A DNA stretch of 64,000 nucleotides from Cordia subcordata (lineage: Eukaryota > Streptophyta > Magnoliopsida > Boraginales > Cordiaceae): contig JAPTOF010000009.1 in NCBI GenBank assembly GCA_028554755.1, positions 1,902,501 to 1,966,500 of the forward strand, written 5' to 3'. Positions 1-10,633 of this stretch are shown here, one piece after another (position 1 is the stretch's first letter; every line of letters begins with the position of its first letter). The translations under genes were made by a program, and so were the position numbers. The notes beneath the pieces are model-generated. The model searched no databases, had not been told where the DNA came from, and was given only the letters and a program-made list of their open reading frames with translations.

Positions 1-1280
1 CACCCAAACCAAAGTGTTGAATCCCAATCCTTTGTCTCATAAGATACACCATTGCTCATTATTGCACATGCCAATGCAAGCATGCATAGGCAATGCTACT
101 AATCTTGTTTTCTTTGTGAGTGTTTATGAATTGTGAGTCACAGGATTAGTAGTATGGTAATTTATCATTGGCATGGAAAGCTTTGAAAAAAATGCAAGGT
201 TGTATCTATCCTTTCTCCACTTATTCCCCATGTTTATACCCTATCGCCACCATCCTTACTTGTTTTGTAATGACGATTTGCTTGTTTTTGTGTTTTGATC
301 TTTTTGCTTGAGGACAAGAAAAGTTTAGGTTTGGGGGTGTGGGAGTTTGGTTTCCTTGTTATATATCTTGCTTAGGGTAGATTGCATTATGCACTTAAAA
401 ATGGTGAAAATTTTTCAATTTTGATGCATATAAAGTCATTTATTTCTTTGTTGATCATTGTGTTGGCTTTTGTGATTAACTTTATTGATTTATGAAGATG
501 AAAGGCATTGTGGGAAAATGAATAGAGTGGTTTGAAAACTAAGTCTTGGAAGGGATGCCCTTCAAAGTTGTGGGGAGTGAGAACCTTGAAAGAATAACCC
601 TTGTAGTCACCCAATAGCTTGGTAGGAAAAAGTGTTGGAAAAGGGTTGTGGATGTGAGTGCCCCTTCCTTGATTGGTTTTTTTTTGGATGTGCCTAAACC
701 TTTCTTTTTCTTTCTTTTTGTCAATACAATACAAAGCATGAAAAATCCAAAAAAAAATTGAAAAAGGAAAAGAGGTGCAAAAATATTTATATAAAAAAAA
801 TGAAATGAAGTGAAAAGGGGAAAAAGCCAAAGGCACCAAAAAGTTAGTGAATAAGTGCATAAGTGACACAATGTCAACTTAGCACAAGTTATCAGCTTTG
901 TAGATACGTGAATAAAGCTTTTTATAAGCCATTATGTGTGTATATTCTCTTTTCTTGTCTTTGAGGTTTGGTGCATGTTAGGGAGGCCGTGTTAGTTGAG
1001 GGAGCATGAAATATGAACATCCCGAGTGCGTGAGTTAGAATCCTAGGCTTGTGGTGGATTGGCTACTTGGGAAATTCCCACGAGGAACGAGACCCCTTAT
1101 GAGTAGAGGGAGGATCCAAAGAGATTTGGAGATCTTTCCACAATAGGAATTCCCCCTTCATGCTTCTTAGACTAATCTTGATAGTGAGTCAATCCTTTAG
1201 GCAATCAATTGTATCAACTTTAGAAATAAATTTAAGATTGGGCTTGCTTGAGGACAAGCAAGGAGAAGGTTTGGGGGTGT
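1..1280 (+). mobile_element. 3' spacer of Ty3/gypsy element A (after integrase, before the 3' LTR)
   Basis: Non-coding internal 3' region of an Athila/Tat-like element entering from the left. It is colinear with 8300-9594 and 53930-55194. It carries a two-helix inverted repeat (68-76 with 166-174, 96-104 with 144-152), a hairpin plus polypurine-like module (301-350), an A/G-rich tract (720-840), and a second hairpin plus polypurine module (1242-1280) directly against the LTR. The short ORFs here are on the antisense strand of the A-rich tract and are not conserved. The pol genes of this copy lie outside the window. Confidence 0.8.
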
Positions 1281-3184
1281 TGATGTGTTGTGTTTTTGCG
1301 TGTGTTTGCATTGTAATTTACCTATATTTAAGAAGTATTCAGTGCTAAAAAAGATGCATTGGTGTAGTACTTTTGATAAGAATAGGCTTAAGCGTAAGCA
1401 AATGTACATATTAAGTTTAAGAGACAAATTGCTACACTAATTGCTTATTTTCAATGATTTAGGTGAACTTTGGGTTAAGATCGAGATTGATCAACGATAG
1501 GTGATAAAGATAGGAGATATACAAGTCAAAAGGAGAAGATCGGTGGCCGAAAAGACAAAGAATGAAGAAAAGAAGTTAGCCGGACGACCAAGAAGAAGGA
1601 GCCCCGGTCGACTGGCCACTCCAGAAAGGTGCCAAGAATAGCCGGACAACCACCCCTCCAAAGCTGGTTGACCGGCTAGGTTGACCGACCACTCTAGAGA
1701 GCATCACCAAAAAGCCGGTCGAGCTAAAAGAGTCGATCGACCGGCAGTTCGTGAAAAGTTGATATAAAAGCCCAATTTTCAGAGAAAAAAGGGGAACTTT
1801 TGGAGAGCTTTTTGATAATTTGAGAGAGGATCTCTACACACCCATCACCCACACACACACACACACTTAACCCTAGTCTTTACCTACAACACACACTCTC
1901 TCACACATTTCATCACCTTGGAGCAAGAGAATTTAGAGGTTTTCAACATTTGGATTCAAGTTTACTCAAGAGTTTTGTACAAGAATAGCTAGGACGAAAG
2001 AAAAGCTTCATAAACTCTCTTTCATTCTATCTTTTATTATGATTGAGTAGACTTGTGTAGGGTGATTTTACTTATGTAATGGGTTAGCTAAATACTCTAA
2101 TGATATGGGATTAAACGGCTTATTATATATACATGTTTGATCTTCTTGTTCAAATGGTTATTTTCTCATTCATGTCTAAGTGTTTGATTAAATGCCTAAA
2201 TGAGTAACATGTGTATAAATTGAAGTCTTTTTATTACTAAACACATCTAATCCATGCTATAATCATGTCTATGTGTTTATATGTAGATGCTATGAAGTGG
2301 GTAATGCTTATATTCATGTCTATGTGTATATTTGCATGCCTAGTAGTGAATATGACTTCAATAAAGCATACATGTCGACTGTTAATTGCTTCTAATGGTG
2401 TAATCCGAGCATGACGATGTTTAGTAGTTGAATAGGCCCCTTTATTTATGAACAGCTTGGCTTAGAACATGTATGAATGTGTTAATAGGTTAAATCCTGC
2501 TATTGTGACCTTAGAATGACGAAGCATAATTTAAGGCTAGCCTAGGCCGAGTCTCCTTTGGCTTTAAATCCAGCCAATAGGTTTCAGGAAAGGTTTAGTC
2601 GACCTTAGCGACACTAGGTCTTGGCTTTAAATCCAGCCAATGATTTAGGTACTACGGTAGGTTCATTCTAAGTCACCTAGGAAGCTAGTTAGTCACTCTT
2701 AAGGCCCTAGGTCATAAGGACCACACCATAGCTCTAGGAGGCGCCGCCTAGAGACGGACCCATACCAAGTCCTAGGGGGAAATTAAGACACTAATTTAGC
2801 AACCTAGTTAAGAACAATCACTAAAGTAAGCCATCATTCTTTAATCCCATAGCAATTGAGTATAGAATCACCCATTCATAAGTTGAAGTCAACCTAACCT
2901 CTTTCCATTTGTTAGTTCCTCTTAATTAGCTTGTCCCCCACTTTTCCCAATTCCATAGTTTAGCTTAATTCATTTTAGTTAGAGCTCCCGACCATTCAAA
3001 AATCAAAAATTCCAAAAATAGATGGTTTAGATTTCTTATTTTTAGGCACATTCTAGAACACACGTATAGAATCCATCTCACAACATAGCCTCCCTGTGGT
3101 TCGACACCCGTTCTCGCACACACTACACTGCATCGATCCGTGCGCTTGCGGGTCTTTAAAGCTTACACTCAAAGAAGTACATCA
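1281..3184 (+). mobile_element. 3' LTR of gypsy element A (1.9 kb)
   Basis: It begins TGATGTG straight after the polypurine tract and ends TACATCA, so it has TG...CA termini and a near-palindromic end pair. It contains a GC-rich block of GGTCGACC-like motifs (1575-1755), a TATA box (TATAAAAG, 1763-1770), three ATGTCTATGTGT-like subrepeats (2170-2330), two stem-loops (2558-2577, 2621-2640) and a TTCGACACCC motif near the end. The next base (3185) starts element B on the other strand, so A is inserted in the B spacer. The 5' LTR is upstream of the window, so a target duplication cannot be checked. Confidence 0.85.
1575..1790 (+). promoter_or_regulatory. Predicted LTR promoter: GGTCGACC cluster plus TATA box
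   Basis: A GC-rich island in an AT-rich LTR holds several GGTCGAC/CCGGTCGA-type motifs and is followed by GATATAAAAGCCC at 1761. The same arrangement recurs at 6075-6245, on the minus strand near 13450-13620 and 29650-29790, and at 48140-48290 and 55690-55840. This placement fits a Pol II promoter of the retrotransposon. The transcription start is not visible directly. Confidence 0.5.
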
Positions 3185-3850
3185 TAACCAATCAAGGAAG
3201 GGCACTCATATCAACAACCCTTTCTCAACTCTCTTTCCTGCCAAGCTATAGGGTTGCTACATGAGTTATTCTTAAAGGTCCTCGCTCCCCACAACTTTGA
3301 AGAGCATCCCCTCCAAGACTTAGTTTTCAAACCACTCTATTCATTTCCCCACAATGTATCTCATATTCACCAATCAATTAAATCAATCACAAAAGCCAAC
3401 ACTCAAATCAACCAAGAGACAAACGACTATACATGCATCAAAATTGAAAAATTTTCACCATTTTTAAACATGTAATGCAATCTACCCTAAGAAAGATATA
3501 TAATAAGAAAACCAAACTCCCGTACCCCCAAACCTGAACTTTGTTTGTCCACAAGCAAATTGATCAAAACACATAAACAAGCAAATTGGCATTATAAAGC
3601 AAATAAGGGTAGTGGGGATAGGGTAAAACATGGGGAGCAAGTAGAGAAAGGATAGATATTGTAATAATAAGCAATGGTGTATCTTATGGGACAAAGGATC
3701 GGGATTCAACACTTTGAACGGGTGAAAGAAAAAGGAAGAAGATGAAAAGGAAAGAAAGTGAAATAAATGCAAAAATTACAAAATTGAACCTAAGTTGCCT
3801 CCTCGTAGCACTAACCATCATGCCGTCAACCGGACAAACACTAACTCATC
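3185..3850 (-). mobile_element. Partial 3' spacer of gypsy element B
   Basis: Reverse complement of spacer sequence seen at 540-690 and 300-400 in element A, including the hairpin/polypurine module at 3511-3575. It is shorter than the A and C spacers and lacks the segment that carries the two-helix inverted repeat. At 3785-3836 it ends in the GGAGGCAAC motif that sits just behind the integrase stop in this family. The LTR-proximal part of the B spacer is absent because element A is inserted at 3184/3185. Confidence 0.75.
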
Positions 3851-3851
3851 T

Positions 3852-5180
3852 TCAACTTCTATAGATGGGATCCCAAAGCATTAAAACCTCCACATGAGCC
3901 ATGCTCGGATCATATGCATGCTTCAGGCATTGCCTATTCACCATCAACTCTCGACCATCCTTCAAGTCTTTGATCTTGACTGCTCCGGAAGGGTAGCCAA
4001 CCAACATCTCATATGGACCATCCCATCTTATCTTAAGCTTACCTGGGAAGAGTTTCAATCGTGAGTTAAACAACCAAACTTTATCAGAGGGAGAGAATGA
4101 TTTCTTAATAATGTGTTTATCATGAATTCTCTGATTCTATCCTTATAAAGTTTAGCATTCTCATACGCCTTAAATCTAAGCTCTTCCAATTCCACTAGGT
4201 CCTGCTTCCTTTTCTCACCCGCTATTGCCAAGTCAAAATTTAAGGCTTTGATAGCCCAATAAGCTCTATGCTCAAGTTCTACCAGCAAGTGACAAGCTTT
4301 CCGATAAACCAATCTATACAGAGACATATCAATGGGAGTCTTAAAGGCGGTTCGGTAAGCCCACAAAGCATCATTTAGCCTCATAGGCCAATCTCTTCTA
4401 TAGGGCTCAACCATTTTCTCTAAAATGTGCTTGATCTCCTTATTGGACACCTCTACTTGTCCACTAGTTTGCGGGTGATAAGGAGTAGCTACCTTATGGG
4501 TGACCGAATATCTTCTCAACAAGGCCTTTAAAGTCCTATGGCGAAAATGCAAACTCCCATCACTAATCAAGACTTAGGGACTCTAAATCTAGAGAAAATG
4601 TTCTCCTTAATGAACTTAACCACTACCTTATGGTCATTAGTACGTGTGGGCATTGCCTCAACCCATTTGGACACATAATCAACGGCCACTAAAATGTATT
4701 GGTACCTAAAGAAAGGTGGAAATGGACCCATGAAATCTGTACCCCAAATATCAAATAACTCACATGGAAGAATAGGGGATAAAGGGATCATGTTTCTCCT
4801 AGAGATGGACCCAGATTGCTGACATTTAAAACACTTTTTACAATACTCTTGGGCATCCCTAAAGAGAGTGGGCCAAAATAACCAACATTGCAAGACCTTC
4901 ATGGTGATCTTCTTCCCACAAAAATGACCCCTACACCCCTCATCATGACACATGCTCTAAACGCTCTCAAACTAATCCTTGGGCACATACCGGTAAATCA
5001 TTTTATCCGCACATACTTTAACAAGATAGGGATCCTCCTAAAAGAAATGCCTAACTTGCGCTAGGAACCTATCTTTTTCTCTCTTCTCCCAATGGGAAGG
5101 AAAATGCCCTGTGGCAAGATAATTGACAATATGAGCAAACCAAGGTGTGTGATGAGATACGGCAAACAATTGCTTATCAG
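3852..5180 (-). pseudogene. Ty3/gypsy integrase remnant, element B
   Basis: Reads on the minus strand from the RNase H-integrase linker (HTPWFAHIVNYLATG, about 5150-5100), through the H2C2 zinc-binding region (CHDEGC...GHF...CKKCFKC, about 4950-4810), to the catalytic core (first Asp in WGTDFMG near 4725, second in LISDG near 4560, third acidic residue in [10 protein letters not shown] near 4450). The C-terminal [12 protein letters not shown] and RWDGPYE motifs follow, near 4065-4010. There is no chromodomain, which fits the Athila/Tat branch. In-frame stops near 5037 and 4570 and a frameshift around 4060-4075 break it, so it is not functional. Gag, protease, reverse transcriptase and most of RNase H are missing because the copy ends at the head-to-head junction near 5180. 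Confidence 0.85.
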
Positions 5181-5776
5181 GGACTCTTGGAAGGATCCCT
5201 ATCTTTTCAAAGTTTGTGCGGATCAAGTGATTCGCCGGTATATGGCTGAGGATGAGTTCAAGAGTGTGTTGAGTATGTGTCATGATAAGGGGTGTAGAGG
5301 GCATTTTAGTGGAAAGAAGACCGCCATGAAGGTCTTGCAATATGGATTGTTATGGCCCATTCTCTTTAAGGATGCCCAAGAGTATTGTAAAATGTGTGTT
5401 AAATGTCAACAATCCAGTTCTATCTCTAGGACAAACATGATGTCTTTATTTAGGTATTAATACATTTTAATGTCCGTAAACTATGTATCCAAATGGGTTG
5501 AAGCTATTCCCACACATACTAGTGATTATAGGGTGGTGTTAAAGTTTGTTAAGGAGAACATTTTCTCTACATTTGGAGTCTCTAAGGTCTTAATTAGTGA
5601 TAAGGGTTTGCATTTTTGCCATAGGACTTTAGAGGCCTTGTTGAGGAGATACTCGGTTACCCATAAGGTTGCTACCCCTATTCGGTTACCCATAAAGTTG
5701 CTACCCTTTACCACTCGCAAACCAGTGGACAAGTAGAGGTGTCCAATAGGGAGATCAAGCACATTTGAAAGAAAAC
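5181..5776 (+). pseudogene. Ty3/gypsy integrase remnant, element C, 5' part
   Basis: Plus-strand homologue of element B, starting abruptly at KDPYLFKVCADQ. It keeps the H2C2 zinc region (CHDKGCRGHF, CKMCVKC) to about 5430. An internal deletion near 5440-5460 then removes the stretch with the first catalytic Asp, so the core is dead. The core resumes at NYVSKWVEA and keeps LISDKG. A 29-bp tandem duplication (5653-5710) shifts the frame. The reading is then cut by the solo LTR at 5777 and resumes at 7633. Confidence 0.85.
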
Positions 5777-7632
5777 TGATGTGTTGTGTTTTTGTGTGTG
5801 TTTGCATTGTCATTTTCCTATGATTAAGAGGTATTAAGTGCTCATAAAGATGCATTGCTGTAGTGCGTTTGATAAGAATAAGCTTAAGTGTAAACAAATG
5901 CACATATTGAGTTTAAGAGACAAATTGCTACACTAATTGCTTGTTTTCAATGATTTAGGTGAACTTTTGGTTAAGATCGAGATTGGGTGATGATAGGTGA
6001 TAAAGATGGGAGATGTACAGGTCAAAAAGAGAAGATCGAAGGCCAGAAAGATAAAGAATGGAGGAACGAAGTTAGCCAGTCGACCGGCCACTACAGAGAG
6101 GTGCGCAAATAACCGGACGACTACCCCTCCAGAGCTGGTCGACCAGCTAGGTCGACCGGCCAGTCCAGAGAGCATCACCAAAAAGCCGGTCGAGCTAAGA
6201 GGAGAAGCCGGTCGACCTAGCAAAAAGCTGATATAAAAGCCCGATTTTCAGACTTAAAAAAGGGGGATCTCTTGGACAATTCTAAGGAGGATCTTAACAC
6301 ACCCACCACACACACACACACTTAACCTTAGTTTTCAGCCATCACACACATTTTCTCACACATTTTATCACCTTGAAGCAAGAGAATTTAGAGGGTTTCA
6401 ACATTTGGATTCAAGTTGCTCAAGAGCTTTTGTACAAGATTAGCTAGGATAAAAAGGAAGCTTCATAAACTCTCTTTTATTCTATCTCTTATTATGATTG
6501 AGTAGACTTATGTAGAGTGATTCAACTTATGTACTAGGTTAGCTATATACTCTTATGATATGGGATTAGATGGCTGAATATATACATGTTTGATTTTCTT
6601 GTTTAAATGGTTGTTTTCTCATTCATGTCTAAGTGTTTGATTAAATGCCTAAATGAGGAGCATGTGTATAAATAGAAGTCTATTTATTACTAAACACATC
6701 TAATCCCTGCTATAATCATGTCTATGTGTTTATATATGGATGCTATGAAGTGGGTAGTGTTTATATTCATGTCTATGTGTAAATTTGCATGCCTAGTAGT
6801 GAATATGACTTTAATAACGCATACATGTTGATTGTTAATTGCTTCTAATGGTGTAATCCGACATGACAATGTTTGGTAGTTGAATAGATCTTTTTATTCA
6901 CAAACACCTTGGCCTAGAACATGTATGAATGTGCTATCAAGTCAAATCTCACTGTAGTGACCTTAGAATGACGGTAAGTAATTTAAGGCTAGCCTAGGCC
7001 GAGTCTTCTTTAGCTTTAAATCCAGCCAATAGGATTCAGGATAGGATTAGTCAACCTTAGCGACACTATCTCTTGGCTTTAAATCCAGCCAATGATTTAG
7101 GTACTAGGGTAGGTTCATTTTAAGTCACCTAGGAAGCTAATTGGTCACTCTTAAGGCCTGAGGTCATAAAGACCATGCCGTAGCTCTAGGGGGCACCGCC
7201 TAGGGATGGACCTACACCGAGTCTTAGAGGGAAATTAAGACACTGATTTAGCAACCTAGTTAAGAGTAATTATGAAAGTAAGCCGTCATTCTTTAATCCC
7301 ATAGCATTTGAGTATAGAATCACCCATTCATAAGTTAAAGTCACCCTAACACCTTTCCATTTGTTAGTTCTTCTAGATTAGCTTGTCTCCCATTTTCAAT
7401 TACCATAGTTTAGTTTAATTCGTTTCAGTTAGAGCGCCCGACCATCCAAAATCCAAAATCCCAAAAATGGATAGTTTAGGTTTCTTTTTAGGCACACTCT
7501 TGAACACACACGTAGAATCCATCTCCCAACATAACCTCCCTGTGGAATCAACCACGCACTTGCATACACTTTACTACACTGATCCGTGCACTTGTGGGTC
7601 TTTAGAATTTGCACTCAAAAGACGACGTATCA
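5777..7632 (+). mobile_element. Solo gypsy LTR inserted in the integrase of element C
   Basis: Starts TGATGTG and ends GTATCA, and is colinear with the LTR at 1281-3184 including the GGTCGACC/TATA block (TATAAAAGCCC near 6233), the MITE-sized subrepeats and the two stem-loops. It is flanked by AAAAC (5772-5776) and AAAAA (7633-7637), a possible 5-bp target duplication with one mismatch. No internal retrotransposon sequence adjoins it and the host integrase continues on the other side, so it is a solo LTR left by LTR-LTR recombination. Confidence 0.85.
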
Positions 7633-8189
7633 AAAATGATTAGGCTCGATACGAAAGATTGGTCTATTAGCCTAAATTATGCTTTGTGTGCCTACTATAC
7701 CGCCTTTAAGACTCCCATTGCTATGTTTCCCTATAGATTGGTATATAGGAAAGCTTGTCACTTGTCGGTAGAACTTAAGCATATGGCATATTGGGCAATC
7801 AAGGCCGTGAACTTTGATTTGGCAAAAGGGGGTGAGAAAAGAAGCTTGATCTAGTGGAGTTGGAGGAGCTTAGATATGAGGCGCACGCCAAACTTTATAA
7901 GGATAAGATGAAAAGGATTCATGATAAACATATTCTCAAGAAATCAATCTCTCTCTCTGATAAAGTTTGGTTGTTTAACTCACGTTTAAAGCTCTTCTCA
8001 ATTAAGCTTCAGTCAAGATGGGATGGTCCGTATGAAGTGTTCGTTGCTTACCCTTCTGGAGCGATCAAGATCAAAGACTTAAAGGATGGTCAAGAGATGA
8101 CAATGAACGAGCACTACATGAAGCATGCATATGATTTGAGCATGGCTCATGGGAAGGTTTTGATGCTTCAAGACCCCATCTTTAGAGAT
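7633..8189 (+). pseudogene. Ty3/gypsy integrase remnant, element C, 3' part
   Basis: Continuation of the integrase split by the solo LTR. It contains the post-core segment ([24 protein letters not shown] is visible as a block near 7735-7800, then ELEELRYEA near 7858) and the C-terminal motifs [11 protein letters not shown] and RWDGPYEV (7965-8040), then PSGAIKIKDLKDG. One frameshift separates the frames at 7854. The stop at 8190 is followed by the family's post-ORF motif at 8211-8256. Confidence 0.85.
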
Positions 8190-9594
8190 TGAAGATGAGT
8201 TAGTGATCGCCTGGCTGACGGCGTGATGTTTAGCACTACTAGGAGGCAACCTAAGTTCAATTTTACAATTTTGCACGTGCTTTATTTTCTTTTCATTTGT
8301 TTGTTTCTTTTTCTTTCACCCACACCAAAGTATTGAATCCTGGTTGTTTGTCCCATAGGATACACCATTGCTTATTATTGTACAAGCCAATGCAAGCTTG
8401 TATGGGCAATGCTACTAACCTTGTTTTCTTTGTAAGTGTTCATAGATTATGAGTCACAGGGTTAGTAGTTTGGTCATTTATCATTGGCATAGAGAGTTTT
8501 AAAGACAATACGAGGTTGTATCAACCATTTCTCCGCTTGTTCCCCATTTCTCTACCCCATCCCCACCACCCTTACTTGCTTTGTATAGATCATTTGCTTG
8601 TCATGTGGTTTTATTTTATTTGCTTGAAGACAAGCAAAGTTTCAGTTTGGGGGTGTAGGAGTTTGGTTCTAATTGCTTTATGTTTTTATTAAGGTAGAGT
8701 GCATTATGTTCTTAAAATGATGAAAATTTTTCAATTTTGATACATTAAGAGTTGTTTATTTCTTGGTTAATCATTATGTTGGCTATTGTGATTGACTCAA
8801 TTGATTGATGAAAATGAGTTGCATTATGGGAAATGAATGGAGTAGATTGAAAATTGGGTCATGGAGGGGATGCTCTTGAAAGTTGTGGGGGGTGAAGACC
8901 TTTAAGAATTCCCCTTACAGCCACCCCATGGCTTGGTAGGAAAAAGTATAGAAAAAGGGCTATTGATGTGAGTGCCTTCCCTTGATTGGTACTTTTTTAT
9001 GTGCCTTAGCCTTTCTTTTTCTCTTCTTTTTGTGTAAATGCAAAGAAAAGTATGAAAAATCCAAAAAAATAAAAAAGGCAAAAGGTGCAAAAACGTCAAA
9101 AAGTTGAAAAATTGAGAAAAAATTGAAAAAAAAATTAAAAGCCAAAAGTACCAAAAATTTATGTGAATAAGTACATAAGTGACACAATGTCAACTTAGCA
9201 TAAGCTATCCTCTTTGTAGACATGTAAATAAGGCTTTTATATGCCATTGCGTTTGTATATTCTCTCTTCTTGGTTTTGAGGCTTTGTGGATGTTGGGGAG
9301 GCCATGTTAGTTGAAGGGGCACAAAATATCAACATCCCGTGTGCGTGAGTTAGAGCCCTAGGCTTGTGGTGGTTTGGCTACTTGGGAATTTATCACGAGA
9401 TATGATGCCCTTTATGAGTAGAGGGATAATCCAAAGAGGCTTGGGGATCTCTCCACAATAGGAATGCCCCTTTCATGCTTCTTAAGCTAAAATTGATAGC
9501 GAGTCTATTTGTTAGGCAACCCTTTGCGTCGACCTAGAAACAAACTTAGAATTGAGCTTACTTGGGGACAAGCAAGGACAAGGTTTGGGAGTGT
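8190..9594 (+). mobile_element. 3' spacer of gypsy element C
   Basis: Non-coding 1.4 kb between the integrase stop and the 3' LTR. In order it carries the GGAGGCAAC motif (8211-8256), the two-helix inverted repeat (8386-8392 with 8482-8488, 8412-8420 with 8460-8468), hairpin/polypurine module 1 (8619-8666), an A-rich tract (9050-9150), the GTGACACAATGTCAACTT stretch near 9180, and module 2 (9557-9594) against the LTR. It matches element A over its whole length. Confidence 0.8.
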
Positions 9595-10633
9595 TGATGT
9601 GTTTTATTTTTGTGTGTGTTCGTATTATTATTTGTTCTATTTTTTAAAGGCGTATTGAGCTTAAATAGTTGCATTAGTGTAGTACTTATACTAGTATAGG
9701 CTTAAACGTATAAATTTATACGTAGTTAAGTTAATGGGTCAACATATTCACAACACCTTGCCTTAGAATATGTAGGATTGCACCTATTAGTCATCACTCT
9801 GCTATAGTGTCCTTGGAACAATAGTGCACAAATTATAACTAGCCTAGATCGAGTCCCCCTTAGCTTTAAATCTAGCTAAAAGAGTCTGGGTAGGTTTAGT
9901 CGACCCTAGTAACCCTAGGTCTTAGCTTTAAATCCAGCTAATGGTTTAGGACCTCGGGTAGGTTCATTCTAGGGCACCTAGGTAGCTTTTTAGTCTCTCC
10001 TATGGCTTTAGGTACATAAGGACCATGCTATAGCTCTAAGTGACACACTTAGGGATGGACCTGCACCAACTTCTAGGTGTAATTAGGGTACTAGCTTGTG
10101 GCCTAGTATTAGAGCATCATATAGATAAGCCAATTCCCTTAATCCCATAGCATAAGAGTTAAGAACATTTGCAAGCGTAGCTAACCCTATCACCTTCCCA
10201 TAGGTTTAATCCCCTTAGATTAACTTAGTTCTCAATTTTCCTTTCTAGCATTCATAGTGTAGTTCTTTTATCTTTCCTTTTTATCTCCCTAAAATCCAAA
10301 AAAGCACAAAAAGATGACTAGTTTAGGTTTCTTTTTAAATTCCACTAGAACGTACTAGCTTAGGATCCCCTTAGATTAACTTAGTTCTCAATTTTCCTTT
10401 CTAGCATTCATAGTGTAGTTCTTTTATCTTTCCTTTTTATCTCCCTAAAATCCAAAAAAGCACAAAAAGATGACTAGTTTAGGTTTCTTTTTAAATTCCA
10501 CTAGAACGTACTAGCTTAGGATTTTACCACACTTTGAGCTTCCCCATGGTTCGACACCCGTATTAGTACCCTATATTGCATGCTTTGTATGCTTGCGGGA
10601 CCTTTTAAGGCTTGCACCTTCAAGGGCACATCA
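9595..10633 (+). mobile_element. 3' LTR of gypsy element C, internally deleted
   Basis: Starts TGATGT after the polypurine tract and ends CACATCA, so both ends are intact. At 1.04 kb it is little more than half the length of the A LTR. The central part with the GGTCGACC block and TATA box is missing, so this LTR probably cannot initiate transcription. The 3' half keeps both stem-loops (9860-9879, 9922-9941) and the TTCGACACCC motif, and contains a recent tandem duplication at 10211-10522. Confidence 0.85.
10211..10522 (+). repeat. Perfect 156-bp tandem duplication inside an LTR
   Basis: Copies 10211-10366 and 10367-10522 are identical base for base on reading. The flanking LTR contains this segment only once in the other family members, so the duplication is specific to this copy and young (or an assembly artefact). 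Confidence 0.95.

Noticed and set aside
387..877. Minus-strand ORFs of 112-160 codons opposite the spacer
   Set aside because: Antisense of an A-rich tract giving Phe/Leu-rich peptides; similar ORFs at other copies differ in frame and sequence.
3090..3120. TTCGACACCC-type motif at LTR ends, resembling a tRNA B box
   Set aside because: No A box or cloverleaf is present and the motif recurs at the same place in every LTR, so it is part of the LTR tail.
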